A stretch of 64,000 nucleotides of DNA from Coffea arabica (GCF_036785885.1 NC_092326.1:5084001-5148000); one strand, 5' to 3'. Positions 1-10,667 are shown, numbered from the stretch's first letter. Made by a program: numbers and translations. Notes: a model not told the origin generated them from the sequence alone.

Positions 1-3
1 TTT

Positions 4-624
4 ATGGCTATTGGAGATAATGAGGTAACTTCCATTCACTCTCGATCTGATAGTGATGATGAAGATGATGATGATCTTGAATCCTTTGTTGAAAAATTGC
101 ATAATGCCTTAAAGGAATCTTACGATAAAAACAAGCAGTTAAAACAGAAAGTTGTGTTTCTCATTCAAGAAAATGTAAAACTTTTTCACCAAAATAAACA
201 ACTAAAGACTGACAATGAGTCTCTTGTAAGAGCCGGATGTGATGTTCAAAATGAACTTGATAGAAAGACAAATGTTTGTGAAATGCTAAAGAAAAGACAT
301 GGTGATTTGAATAAAAGGATGGACAATTTGGATGAGATCTTAAGAGTTAGAAAGCAAGATTATCTCAAAAAGAACATGTCATCAACCTTTCTTACTGCTC
401 ATGAAAGAACATTTGCTCACAACAAAAATGCATATGGTTTCACAACATATAGAAGGAGTGCATTGAGATTTATCAAACCATTACATGCTAGAGACTCTTC
501 TATTTTGTGTAGTATTTGTTGTCAAAGAAGGCATTTGAAAGGAGATTGTTATGTTAAAAGAAATCTGAACAAAGGAGGGAAATGCATGTGGGTAGTTAGA
601 CACAATGCTAATATATGTAGATGA
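4..624 (+). pseudogene. Sirevirus-type Copia gag C-terminal fragment
   Basis: A 206-codon open frame at the window edge. It begins with a very acidic stretch (SDSDDEDDDDLESFVEK, about residues 15-32), followed by a long heptad-like, Lys/Asn/Leu-rich segment (about residues 35-120) that looks like a coiled coil, then a Cys-rich CxxC...C block (CSICCQRRHLKGDC, about residues 166-180) resembling a zinc knuckle with its His-spacing intact. This order is usual for the C-terminal half of gag in plant Sirevirus Copia elements, where Gag coats the RNA genome. The reading ends 20 nt after an abrupt switch into reverse transcriptase sequence at about 600-640, so protease, integrase and most of RT are missing. 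The true start may lie upstream of the window. Fragment of a dead element. Confidence 0.7.
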
Positions 625-1610
625 TCTTCTTATTGTGCAAATATATGTAGATGATATTATTTTTGGTGCTACTAATGAGTATCTATACAAGGATTTTTCT
701 ATTATTATGCAAAGTGAATTTGAAATGAGTATGATGGGAGAATTAAATTTCTTCCTTGAACTTCAAATACATCAAGCCATAGAGAGCATTTTCATAAATC
801 AAGCAAAATACACTAAGGAATTGCTGAAAAGATTTGGCATGGAGGACTCAAAGCAAGTTGGAACTCCAATGTGCACTTCAACAAAACTTGACAAAGATGA
901 AGAAGGTAAACATGTGGATGAAAAGTACTATAGAGGTATGATTGGAAACTTACTTTATTTAACCGCAAGTAGACCCGATATTATGTTTGCTGTTTGCTTG
1001 TGTGCTAGATTTTAATTTTGTCCAAAAGAATCACATTTCAATGCTGTTAAAAGGATTTTTAGGTATTTGAAAGGTACATTAAATTATGATTTTTGGTATG
1101 CTAGATCTTGTGAATTTGTTCTATATGGATATTCGGATGCGAATTTTGGTGGTTGTCGTGTGGACAGAAAAAGTACTAGTGGAACTTGTCACTTTCTTGG
1201 TAATTGCTTAGTTTCTTGGTTTAGCAAAAAAAAATAATAAAAAAAATAAAATGCAATCTCTTTGTCTACAACTGAAGCGGAATATATTGCCGCTAGTGCA
1301 TGTTGTGCTCAACTTTTATGGATGAAGCATACCTTGAATGACTTTGGATTGTTATATGATTGCATACCTATATTCTGTGATAATACCAGTGCTATTAATT
1401 TGGCAAAAATTCAATTCAACATTCTAGGACAAAACATATTGATATAAAACACCACTTTATTCGTGATCTTGTTCAAAAAAGGTGACTTTTGTGTGAATTA
1501 TGTTTGCTCTAAAGATCAAATTGCTGATATATTTACAAAAATTTTGCCATTGGATCAATTCATTCATCTAAGATCAAAATTAGGGATAATAAAAAATTAT
1601 CTTAAAAATT
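605..1610 (+). pseudogene. Copia RT / RNase H remnant (Sirevirus-type)
   Basis: The first piece (605-1015) encodes the RT catalytic YVDD box, twice in a row, then the usual Copia continuation (GMEDSKQVGTPM, YRGMIGNLLYLTASRPDIMFAV). After a stop at 1013-1015 the reading continues in other frames with RYLKGT, a degenerate GYSDANFGG, and SWFSKKK before an A-rich indel at 1228-1252. RNase H resumes at 1262 (STTEAEYIAAS, CDNTSAINLAK), then frameshifts again near 1420, and ends with a decayed tail around DIFTKILPLDQF at 1525-1560. Function would have been reverse transcription of the element RNA. Several frameshifts make it non-functional. It is directly downstream of a gag fragment, so the protease-integrase-RT N-terminal part was lost by internal deletion. 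Confidence 0.85.
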
Positions 1611-1625
1611 TTTCTATTCAAAGCT

Positions 1626-1745
1626 TTCGGACGTCCTAAAGCAGATGAACGGACGTCCGATGATGTTCTTCAGCTATTTTCGCAGAAAACATCTGTTCGG
1701 ACGAAACCGTCGGACGCACGACTACGTTCGGTCGTCCGACAGTGC
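1626..1745 (+). promoter_or_regulatory. Palindrome cluster (CGGACGTCCG type) between pol and the extra ORF
   Basis: A GC-rich island in AT-rich DNA with repeated half- and full palindromes: CGGACGTCC at 1628-1636, CGGACGTCCGA at 1650-1660, then TTCGGACGA, GTCGGACGCACGAC and GGTCGTCCGACAG up to about 1740. The same words in similar order occur in the LTR of this element (4297-4590), including a closing GTCCGACAGT..CAACGG in both. The island precedes the ORF at 2104. LTR palindrome clusters are known in Sireviruses; a second copy ahead of the downstream ORF could be a promoter, which is inference. Confidence 0.5.
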
Positions 1746-2103
1746 AACGGTTCACTTTTTAAAGTAACTTTCTTCCTCATTTGCTTCAAACTCTTCTTCT
1801 TCTATTTTCTCTCGGACGAAAACTCTCTCGTTTCTCACTCTCAAATTCGTACCATTCTGAAGCTCTCATTCCCAAATTGACTCAACCAAAACTTTTCCTG
1901 ATCGATTGCGATTCGTTTCTCCTGATCATTTTACCGAATCGCATAATATTTCACAAATTTCCAAATTTTCCTCAAAACCCTATTTTCTCATAACCGCTCT
2001 GTCCAATCTTCTTCAAGGCCTTTTTGTCCCAAAATTTCTGTGTGATTCACTTCCATACTACTGTGTGCATCATTTGCATCCTTCATTCCACACATTTCGC
2101 ACA

Positions 2104-3582
2104 ATGGTGAATCTAAGAGGAGGGAAGGTCACTGCCGGACGCAAGCATCCACTCAGGGATGAGGATGATGATGTTCCTACGGTCAAACGTTCATCCAAAC
2201 GCGTCAAGAGGGAAGCTGTAAAGGGTCAAATGTCACAGCCTACACCACAACCCATCCCTCAGCCTGAATCTGGACAGGGAACCTCATCTCAACCGCCTCC
2301 AAAATCAACCACAGTCCCTACATTCTTTGATGATGCTGCAAAAGACAAACACTCCTGGATATCCCAGAAAGGTGTTATCCCTCAACGCACCGTAAATTCT
2401 TCTGAATTTCGCCAAATAGGTTTAGAATCCATTCTGAGTCTGTTTGCTTTCCAGAAATGGTCACATCTCATTTCTATGCCTAATGTCTATTATCCTGAAA
2501 TGCTGTTTCAATTCTTTGCCAATCTTAGGAAAGACACTGATCAAACTGAGATTATGTTCAGGGTTAATGGGATAGATTTAGTCTTTGATTCTGAAATTGT
2601 GAATGATATTTTAAAAACTACTATTGAACCTGGATGCAAGAGTAAAATTGCAAATTTCTTTTCCTATGAAGAGCGTCCTACTGCTGATAATCATTTTGAT
2701 GGGGCTAAGATGTTGACTTATTTTAAAAGAAGTTTTTCTGCCCCTGCTGATGCTAAACTGAATGATCTTGCCCCTGTGAATCTAATTGCCTTTTCAATCA
2801 TTTTAAACCTGCTTGTGCCTACTGATAGCCATAGAACAGATGCAAACAAAATGGAGTTGTATCTCTTTTACTGTTTTCGAGAAAAGATTCGTATTGATTT
2901 TGGTTTTGTCATATGCAGGTTTTTACTTCGCTATGCCATTGATTCTCGTAGAAAATTATCTTATGGAAAATTTTTTCAAAAGATTTTTGAGTTTTACAAA
3001 GTACCAATTCTAGGTGTTTGTCCCAAAGAAACATCTTCTTATGCCTTTACCAAAGGATATTTTGAAAGGAAAAATCTTGTCTTTAAGGATAATCTATGGG
3101 TTTATAAGGGGGCATCATCTAGTGAACCTAGGTCTAAGGCTGCACATGATCCACTACACACTCCTTCATCTGTTGCACTCACTCCCATTCATCCCAAGAA
3201 GTCTGCCACTAAGGCATTTTCCTCCTTCAATGATGAAGTGATTGAGCTCCTTCGTGAACTCAAACAGCATGTTCTTCTTCTGGAACATGGTCTAATGCTC
3301 ACCATGTCCTCTGAGCAACAAACAGTCTACCTAGACAAAAAGAACCTTCTTTTTTCCCTACCTGTGGTTGAAGAAGTTTCCCATGGCAAAGAGTCACGCC
3401 CCACTGATCCAAGTTCATCAATTCCAGACCCGAGCTCATCAACTCCCGTGACTCCTCATGGCCCTTCCACATCAGATAAATGCAAGGCACCAGTTGAAGA
3501 ACCTGCTGAAGATGATGAAGAAACTGAAGAGGAAGACCTCTCCCAATATCAGCTTTCTCGAAGGACACCTGGATCCACCTAG
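2104..3582 (+). CDS. Extra ORF in envelope position, putative plant transposon protein domain
   Basis: An uninterrupted 492-residue frame lying between pol and the 3' LTR, the place where Sireviruses carry an envelope-like ORF. I start it at ATG 2104 because codons before that (open back to 1906) read like low-complexity leader. Visible parts: a basic, bipartite-NLS-like stretch (KRSSKRVKREAVK, about residues 22-34), a Pro/Gln-rich linker, then a conserved-looking domain (about 100-330) with patterns YYPEMLFQFFANLR, VNGIDLVFDSEIV, LLVPTDSHRTDANKME and YGKFFQKIF, and finally a Ser/Thr/Pro-rich tail with an acidic run EEPAEDDEETEEED. The middle part resembles the 'putative plant transposon protein' family (I think PF20167). 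I see no signal peptide or clear membrane segment, so envelope function is not supported. Its open frame contrasts with the broken pol upstream. Confidence 0.65.
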   Translation: MVNLRGGKVTAGRKHPLRDEDDDVPTVKRSSKRVKREAVKGQMSQPTPQPIPQPESGQGTSSQPPPKSTTVPTFFDDAAKDKHSWISQKGVIPQRTVNSSEFRQIGLESILSLFAFQKWSHLISMPNVYYPEMLFQFFANLRKDTDQTEIMFRVNGIDLVFDSEIVNDILKTTIEPGCKSKIANFFSYEERPTADNHFDGAKMLTYFKRSFSAPADAKLNDLAPVNLIAFSIILNLLVPTDSHRTDANKMELYLFYCFREKIRIDFGFVICRFLLRYAIDSRRKLSYGKFFQKIFEFYKVPILGVCPKETSSYAFTKGYFERKNLVFKDNLWVYKGASSSEPRSKAAHDPLHTPSSVALTPIHPKKSATKAFSSFNDEVIELLRELKQHVLLLEHGLMLTMSSEQQTVYLDKKNLLFSLPVVEEVSHGKESRPTDPSSSIPDPSSSTPVTPHGPSTSDKCKAPVEEPAEDDEETEEEDLSQYQLSRRTPGST

Positions 3583-4143
3583 TTCACCATTTAGAATCAC
3601 ATAGGGTCATTTGCATTTTGTTTGACTATTTCATGTGTTTCTAGTGTTTGTGGTGTTCAACAATGGATATGTAGATGTAATGCTTATGTTTATGTTGTGT
3701 TCGTTTAGTACTTTTTGATGGATGATTATGGCTGTAATGGTTATAGATATGTGGATGGATGTTTAAGTATTTTGAATGATGAATGTGTGGATGTGATGAA
3801 TGTTTTTGTTATTGGTTCTCCATGATATATGTGATTGATTGGCCTTTTGTGATGACAAAAAGGGGGAGAGGACTGGATTGGATTGATTGATGATTTAATT
3901 GAAATTGAATTGGCTTGATGGATTGAATTGGTAAAATGTTGGATGTTGGCTGTTTAATTGTTATGTTTTTGGATAATTGATTAATTCGATAGGGTAGCCA
4001 AGTGAGGGGGAGTTTTTCAAATTTTTGCTCTATGATCCACTAAGTAAGGGGGGTTTTTGTCAATTGAGAAAGGGGGAGCTTATATTGCAATCATCAAATC
4101 TCATTTCAAACCATTGTTTTGTCATCATCAAAAAGGGGGAGAA
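3583..4143 (+). other. 3' spacer with multiple polypurine tracts
   Basis: Non-coding, T/G-rich spacer with repeated AAAGGGGGAG-like purine runs: about 3857-3869, 4014-4021, 4048-4056, 4069-4078, and the last at 4131-4143 directly against the LTR. The last is the expected plus-strand primer. Multiple PPT copies before the 3' LTR are a known Sirevirus feature; here the direct observation is at least five G-rich purine runs in 560 bp. Confidence 0.7.
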
Positions 4144-5222
4144 TGTTATTCTTGATTTTGATGATCACAAAATACTTTGAAATTTTTATCTAACTCTCTT
4201 CAAATATAAGTATGTTTTGCCTATCAAAGAATCAGGTACGAATATGTCAAGAAATGAAAATCAATTAAAAGAAGAAGCAAAAACAGGACACTCATGTCGG
4301 ACATCCGAAGGAATCTGTCGAACGTCCGAAAGGATAAAGAACATTAAGAAGGAAGCTCTGTCGGACGCTCATAAGGAAGCGTCGGACGTCCGGAAGGATC
4401 GGACGCACGCCTCGGAAGCACATCAACCGCGTCGGACGTCCGAAAAATTCCAAGAAGACTTGCCAACTCTCTGACGACGATCGGACGCTGATGCTGTCGG
4501 ACGATAAAAACGCATCGGACGTCCGAACTACAATTTGGCTGTTTTCAGACGATAGGTTGGGACGATGATTTGGTCGTCGTACGTCCGACAGTCCCAACGG
4601 CTAGCTGACTCTTCATCTGCATTCTATCCGTTGGAAGCATTAATAAAGCCCATTTTTGGTCCCCTTTAAAAACAAACTGTTCTGAACCAAGAAGGGACTT
4701 TTGCACACTTTGTTTACAAGTTCTCAAGAGATATTTTAGTTAGAAAATAGTCTCCAAAGCTAGATTTGTTCTCAAAGTGGTGTGAATTTCTTGTGAACAT
4801 TTCTCTTGTGGTTGAAAGTTTCATTAGTGTAGCTTTGTTGAGGGTTATCTGAGTGATTGTAAAACTTCTTAACTTGACTAAGTGGGGCTTAGGGCAAGGA
4901 GGAAGTGCTCCCTCCATTGTACATCTAGTTGATCATCTTTCATCAAAGAGAAGTTGCTCAAACTAGTGATTGGTCTTCAAGTTTGAGGAAAGCTTGGTAG
5001 ACAATCGGTTTGATATTCTATCTTATTTTTTTTGTTTAATAAAATTCTCATTGCTTATCTATACTTGTTTTTCTAATCAACATTGCTCTCTTCTTCTAAT
5101 CTACTTGGTTGATCATTACTAGAAAAGAAGGTAAATTTTTATTAAAGAAAAAGTACATAAATTTGATTAAGATTTTAATCAACGTAATTCACCCCCCTCT
5201 TAGGTTGTCTTTGGGCCTTACA
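4144..5222 (+). repeat. Sirevirus 3' LTR
   Basis: Starts TGTTATTCTTGATTTTGATG immediately after a polypurine tract and ends ...GGGCCTTACA, giving the TG...CA termini of an LTR; length 1079 bp. The 5' LTR is outside the window, so this is inferred from termini, PPT and sequence character. It carries the palindrome cluster at 4297-4590 and a C-rich end (ACCCCCCTCTTAGG). Next to it lies CTTGG and then another Copia LTR. Confidence 0.8.
4297..4590 (+). promoter_or_regulatory. LTR palindrome cluster
   Basis: TCGGACATCCGA at 4297-4308, TCGAACGTCCGA at about 4318-4329, GTCGGACGTCCG at 4381-4392, GTCGGACGTCCGA at 4431-4443, TCGGACGTCCGA at 4515-4526, plus several single arms (CGGACG) between and a closing GTACGTCCGACAG near 4578-4590. 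Clusters of related palindromes in the LTR upstream region are described for Sireviruses and proposed as cis-regulatory sites; the binding factor is unknown to me. Confidence 0.65.
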
Positions 5223-5227
5223 CTTGG

Positions 5228-5782
5228 TGTTACGACTGGTTCAGGAATAAACAACTAAAGTTAGAACAAAATAGACAGTATAACCGACCATATAAAGATT
5301 AGGCGGTAGACACCAGCCATATAATAATTATGCGGTAAAACCGACTATATAAAAGGGTTGTGACAACCCAATAAAGACAAATAGCAAAGCAAAATAAAAG
5401 AAACAAAAATTTACGTGATTCGATCAAATTGACCTACATCCACGGGTGAGGGAGGAACAATATTTCTATTATGAAAAATAAATACAAAAACGGTAGGAAA
5501 GTGATTCCTATGCCAAAATGGCACTTACAAAAGGTTTAGGAAATATTCCTAAATTCAAAACAAGAGAGCCTAAAATACTTGACTATAAATGGGCTAGATG
5601 ACCCAACAAACTAATAGCCCATATAATACTCTCTTGAGTGGTACACTTAAAACCTTCATAGGGCCTCAATATTTATAGATGTATAAGGGAAGGCTTCCTC
5701 AGCCTTTCCCCGATGTGGGACGAAACTAAAGGGAGAAAACTTCCTTATGCAAAGTTGATGTGGGACAAAGTCAAAACTAACA
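5228..5782 (-). repeat. Copia copy 1 LTR (3' LTR of the minus-strand element)
   Basis: 555 bp from TGTTACGACTGG to CAAAACTAACA. It closely resembles 14411-14966 and both LTRs of the second copy. The base after the LTR starts a short pyrimidine-rich stretch (minus-strand PPT, AATCTCTACATTG), as expected for the 3' LTR side. Confidence 0.9.
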
Positions 5783-5862
5783 AATCTCTACATTGACGTG
5801 TCCCCAACATCAATAATATCAAAACTACTCCACCTTTTTTATATAAGCCCCAATGGGCCGTA

Positions 5863-6269
5863 TTACAAACAACAAACACCAACCAAGTCCAAGCACTGTT
5901 TGAACTTGTAAACTGGAAGAGTTTTTGTAAACATATCGGTTGGATTGTCATTGGTATTGATTTTTTGAGCAAGGACCTTTCCTTCAGCAATGATATCTTT
6001 AATGAAGTGATACTTCACATCAATGTGCTTCGTCCTCTCATGATACATCTGATCTTTAGTCAAGTGCATGGCACTTTGACTATCATAGTGAATAACAGTA
6101 ACATGTTGATGTAGACTATGCTCGCTAAACAAACTCTTCAACCACAATGTTTCTTTGATTGCCTCGGTCACAGCCATATATTCTGCTTCTGTAGTAGACA
6201 AAGTTACGACAGGTTGTAGAGTAACTTTCCAACTAACAGCACAACCGCCAATGCAAAATACATAGCCTG
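5863..6269 (-). pseudogene. Copia RNase H end, copy 1
   Basis: Minus-strand open reading with LSTTEAEYMAVTEAIKE, HYDSQSAMHLTKDQMYHER, IDVKYHFIKDII and DNPTDMFTKTLP, the typical C-terminal RNase H block of Tnt1-like Copia polyproteins. The catalytic E (TEAEY) and D (YDSQSA) are present. At 6269 it is interrupted by the 4388-bp LTR; the missing N-terminal side continues from 10668 on the minus strand. The open frame that runs on into the LTR to 6318 is chance. Confidence 0.88.
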
Positions 6270-6274
6270 AAAGT
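6270..6274. repeat. Target-site duplication AAAGT, left
   Basis: AAAGT directly before TGTGACGCC at 6275. The identical AAAGT follows the other end at 10663-10667. The uninterrupted homologue at about 57529-57536 reads GAAAGTGATC with one copy. Confidence 0.92.
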
Positions 6275-7479
6275 TGTGACGCCCCCACTTCTCCCAAGGG
6301 CGAACCCAAGGGTATCAATGGAACGCCTGCCTAACTCTCGCCAGGAATCACTACAAAACTCAAGCATAAATATAATCGATCGTTCTTAAAAGCTCAAACG
6401 GAGTATATTATATCCACCAATCCAACATACCAAAGTACAAGTCCAACATTTCATCTAAATTTTTCATAATAATAATAACTTAAGTACAATCCTTATGTTT
6501 GCAATTCAAATCGTTCTTACAAAAGTATAATCCCCAAAATATCATGAGCTTTACATTCACTTCAACCACAAGTACATCATGCCATAAAGTTCACAAATCT
6601 TTCAAAATAACCATTACATTCCACAGAGAAAATCAATCACAACCTAGATAAAGGATAATCCACGGTACTCGAAAGCCTTGTGCTTGAGTAACTATCCTTC
6701 TCGAGCCCTGCATAGAACTAAAATGGTTTTGGGGTGAGCTAAAGCTCAATGAGGTTTCACAAGGGAAAATCAAGTATTTATAAATCAGTGAGTAATTGCT
6801 ATTTTAAAATCACGTGGACAAATAGGACTTTTGCTAGTAACTTTACTATGAGTACAGCTCATAAATCATTTAAAATCACTAATGTATATTTGGAATGAAT
6901 GACTATGTAAATGTATTTTCATGAATTTTTATAGTCAAACAAATAGCGACTCGTCCGACTAGAAGAACATTACAAGGATTGCTTCGTCTCAGAGCTTAAT
7001 GCTCATGAGGAGTCTTACCCGAGAAATGTCAACTAGGAGAGCAACAACAGTAGCAGTAGTAAAGCAAACACAAAAGGATACAGTACTCGGTCCACTTCCC
7101 GTCCTTATAACTCCCATCGGTAGCTCCTTTCGTTGACTGGCCATCACCTTATCCCTCCAGTGGTAATACTCGAGTATACCAAAATACAGTGCCCAGGGTT
7201 ATCAACCTATCCGACCAAATCCGCTTCTGGCTCGAATAGGTGATAACGAAGGGAGAAAGGCCTTGTTCAGCCGATGTGATAAAGTACACATGGCCTACAG
7301 CATACGCAAATAACATATAAACAATGAAATATTGAACAGTTAAGCGATACAGCAACAGTTAGGTCGATTGCGATAAAGTACACACTCGCCTAGAAATAAG
7401 TATTTTTCATTCAAGTGAACAAGGTTCATCTAGTATTGACCACTTAGGCATGAAAGAAGCACTTATCAAGTCACATCAC

Positions 7480-7522
<43 letters not shown>

Positions 7523-10500
7523 TTTATACAAACATTGGTTATAAAAGTTCGAGAAGCAATTTCGTGCAAAACAGTTTGGAATCCCTCACCGTAATCTGGA
7601 GCAAAGCAAGAGCAACAGCAAGAAATTAAAAAGCTTCTCGGTGTCCTCTAGATCACCTGAGATTAATCACAATCATGAATTACCTAAATGCTCGATCAAG
7701 GCAAATAAAAGAAAACCTCTTAGATACACACACTCAAGAGCCTCAAGCTCAAACAAATCAAAATAGGAAGTTTTCACTAAATCATTGGAATAATAACTAA
7801 AAGGAATTTAAAGTCTCATTTCCGAGTTAAATCGTGGCAAGGACTATCAATTCCAAAAGAAGAGTAAAATGCCTAAATTTGGCACGAAAATCGAGAAAGG
7901 AGAAAAATGTGTTCGTACAAGAAAATCTTCAATAAAAGCCCAAGTGCAAGAATATAAGTGAAAATTCATGTTTTCTAAACTTACGAAGCCAAAGTCTCCT
8001 TACAATCACCCTTTTTTTTTATAATAAATATGGAAGTTAAAGTTCTAACTTTCCAATAGGAAATTTAGTGAAATTCCTCAAGAATTTCTCTAGTTAAAAT
8101 GCTCAAGGCCAAATTTTCAAGTGTTTCGGTTTATCGAAACCAACATTCAAAATAAAGTTTCAAATTATAAGTGAGAACCTTTTCACCATAAAAATAAGTT
8201 TGGAATATCCCAAGAGTCTCAAAAGCGTGACCTAAGCTCTTAAAAGAGCAAGTAGGTTCAAATCGGAAAAATTTCAGTTTTACGCGTGGAAATTTGAAAA
8301 ATCGGTCCGGAAGTCCAGAAAGTCCAAAAATGGAAAACTTGATACCGTTGGAAATCTCTTTGAAATTACTAAAAGTTCTTAGAAGACACTTTCCATTATT
8401 CCAAACCGAAGGTATTCAAAAATTGGCTCAAATTTACTGTTTTGGGCACTCAAGACAGGTTTAAGTTGGTTTTTGGCCAACTTTGACAATTCGGCAAAAT
8501 TCACTTGATTTGAACTAACCTCTGAAATTTGGAACACTATCAGAGTTGCAATCCAGGTTTAATACAAAATAAACGGAACAAAAATCGGAGTTTTGAGCAC
8601 CAAGATATGATAGCTCAAAGTTGCCAAAATTTTCTTGTTAAACAAGGGTTTTCAAAACTTAAATCATGAAATTTGGAAGTTCATTTGAGCATTGAAATGG
8701 TTTCGGAATAGCACCAAATTTGGTATGATTATAGTAACATATAAGGGTTATTCATCTACCAAATTTCATGGAGAAATAAGTACAGGAAGTCACTTAACTA
8801 AATCACTCAATTTCCCAAGATTTCAAGGCAAAGCTGCCTTGTGCATGGAAATTTCCTTTTCTAAACTTTTGACCAAGGAAAATACCTAAAACATGTCCCA
8901 TTTATGATGATCAAATCTAGTAAGGGTTCAAGCCATATTTGATAGGTGATTTACACCAAAAATTTCGAGTACAAGTCCCCAAACCAAGATTTGTTAAGGA
9001 TTAGTCAAAAATGAAGAATTCCATCACTAAGTCAGTCCCAAACTTTGGCCGCAACTCACTCAATTCAACTCAGAATTGAGCGTGGTTAGTGGCGTTGGAA
9101 AAAACATTCATAAAGCTAGAATTTCTCAGAAGAAACCATTTTCAAAATCTGTCCACAACTAGCTCACATTGGAGCATCAAATCGTAGTTCCTGTTCTGCC
9201 CTCTGGTAAACCAACGAAACAGGACAGCAAATTTCAAACGAATGGTTTGGCTCACCCACATGGAACCAGAATGTGAATTTTATACCAATAGAAATCTGGG
9301 AATGTCTAGTTTCTAGTGCCACAAACGGCACTCGATTTCGACATCGGAGTAAAGAGATATAGCCGATACAAAATGACTGCCTGGGCAATCCGGGAAAATT
9401 TTCCAGTTTTACTAAACTTTGGAAATCAACACATTTGACCAACCAAATCATGTTATTTTTCAATGAAACTTTTTACACAATCCCAACAACATATATACAT
9501 CATAAATAAGTCATTAAAACCATGAAAAATCACCCTAAAGGTCACGGACAACATAAGGGCAGAATCGGAAATTTTTCATCTTCGCTTCCCTTTGAGTTTC
9601 TACCAACTATACGACATTAATCCACTAGTTTAAGCAATAAACCAACATTAATACCATTAAAACATCACAAATTAGTTCATCCATCCAAGGTGGGAGTTCA
9701 TAGAGCCCACTCAACAATTTTTCTATCATAAACAAGCTACCCACATGCATGTAAGAACTTAAATGCGCACTAGAACTTCCATAAATCAAGATTTAGGTAG
9801 TTGATCGTTAATTACCTTTGATGATGACTTAGGCAGAAATTTTCGGCCTCTAAAAGCTGAGAAAAATTGTGAGAATCAAGCCTCTTTCCTAGCTTAGGTT
9901 GTTCACCAAGTGATTAGCAAGTTGCATGTGAAATTTGAGGTGATTTGGTGGAGGATTAATGAAGATTTGATGAAGGAAAATGAAGAGCTCTTGGGTTGTT
10001 TTTGCCTTGGATTTGCACGCTGGAAATGGAGCTATGAGACGTCAATTGAGGTAAAGGTGTGGAGGGTTTTAATCTAGTGTGATGCTCTCATGAGAGCTTA
10101 AAAATGTGTGGCCCAAAATGCTCCAAAAGTCAACTAATGTACGCGCGCTTCGTACTCGATTTCTCTTGGGTTTATTTCACTAATATACTAAACCTCTAAT
10201 ACACTTTCACTTATACTATTATTATTCACTCTTAATGGTCTAAAAATAATGATTTAAAATCCCTCAATTAATCGCGCGCGTAAAAACGCGTATTACCGAT
10301 TGTGCGCGATAAAGTGGAATCTCTAAGAAATTCTTATAACGATAGTATCACTAACTAATACTTGAGCACTTAAATATTAAAATACCTATTATAAGACTAA
10401 TGTACAAGTCTCCAATTTTTTTAAGGTTATTGTACTCTCAGTTCGGCTACAGTTTCGAAATGCGTACTCACTATTCTCACTTAACGAGCTCTCGAGAAAT

Positions 10501-10662
10501 AAATTTTGAAATCAAGTCATTTTAAAAATACGCTTGAGCCATAATTCCATGTAATTGAAGTAATAAAAGTCAAAATAAAATATTCGAGATAAATGACAAA
10601 AATAAATAATTAAATGAGCTAGAAATAGGCATTTAAAATAATAAAATTTGCGAGTTCTTACA
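6275..10662 (+). mobile_element. Giant (4388 bp) solo LTR, Gypsy type probable
   Basis: A precise insertion with TG...CA ends (TGTGACGCCCCCAC ... GCGAGTTCTTACA) and a perfect 5-bp duplication AAAGT. The starting motif occurs only once inside, and I find no gag, pol, PBS or PPT, so the simplest reading is a solo LTR left by recombination between the two LTRs of an element. LTRs of 4-5 kb occur in Tat/Ogre-type Gypsy elements, which is why I suggest that lineage; this is inference. A diverged, truncated copy lies at 20010-22645. Alternatives: a large non-autonomous (LARD-like) element. The orientation is arbitrary. Small open frames within it (for example 7149-7355, 9164-9463) show no recognisable domain. 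Confidence 0.75.
7481..7519. repeat. (TA)n microsatellite
   Basis: 39 bp of uninterrupted TA repeat inside the giant LTR. Confidence 0.98.
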
Positions 10663-10667
10663 AAAGT
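10663..10667. repeat. Target-site duplication AAAGT, right
   Basis: Matches 6270-6274 exactly; after it the Copia RNase H/RT sequence resumes. Confidence 0.92.

Noticed and set aside
1906..2103. Longer start (ATG 1906) for the envelope-position ORF
   Set aside because: The extra 66 codons are low-complexity and start inside pyrimidine-rich leader; ATG 2104 begins a protein-like, charged N-terminus.
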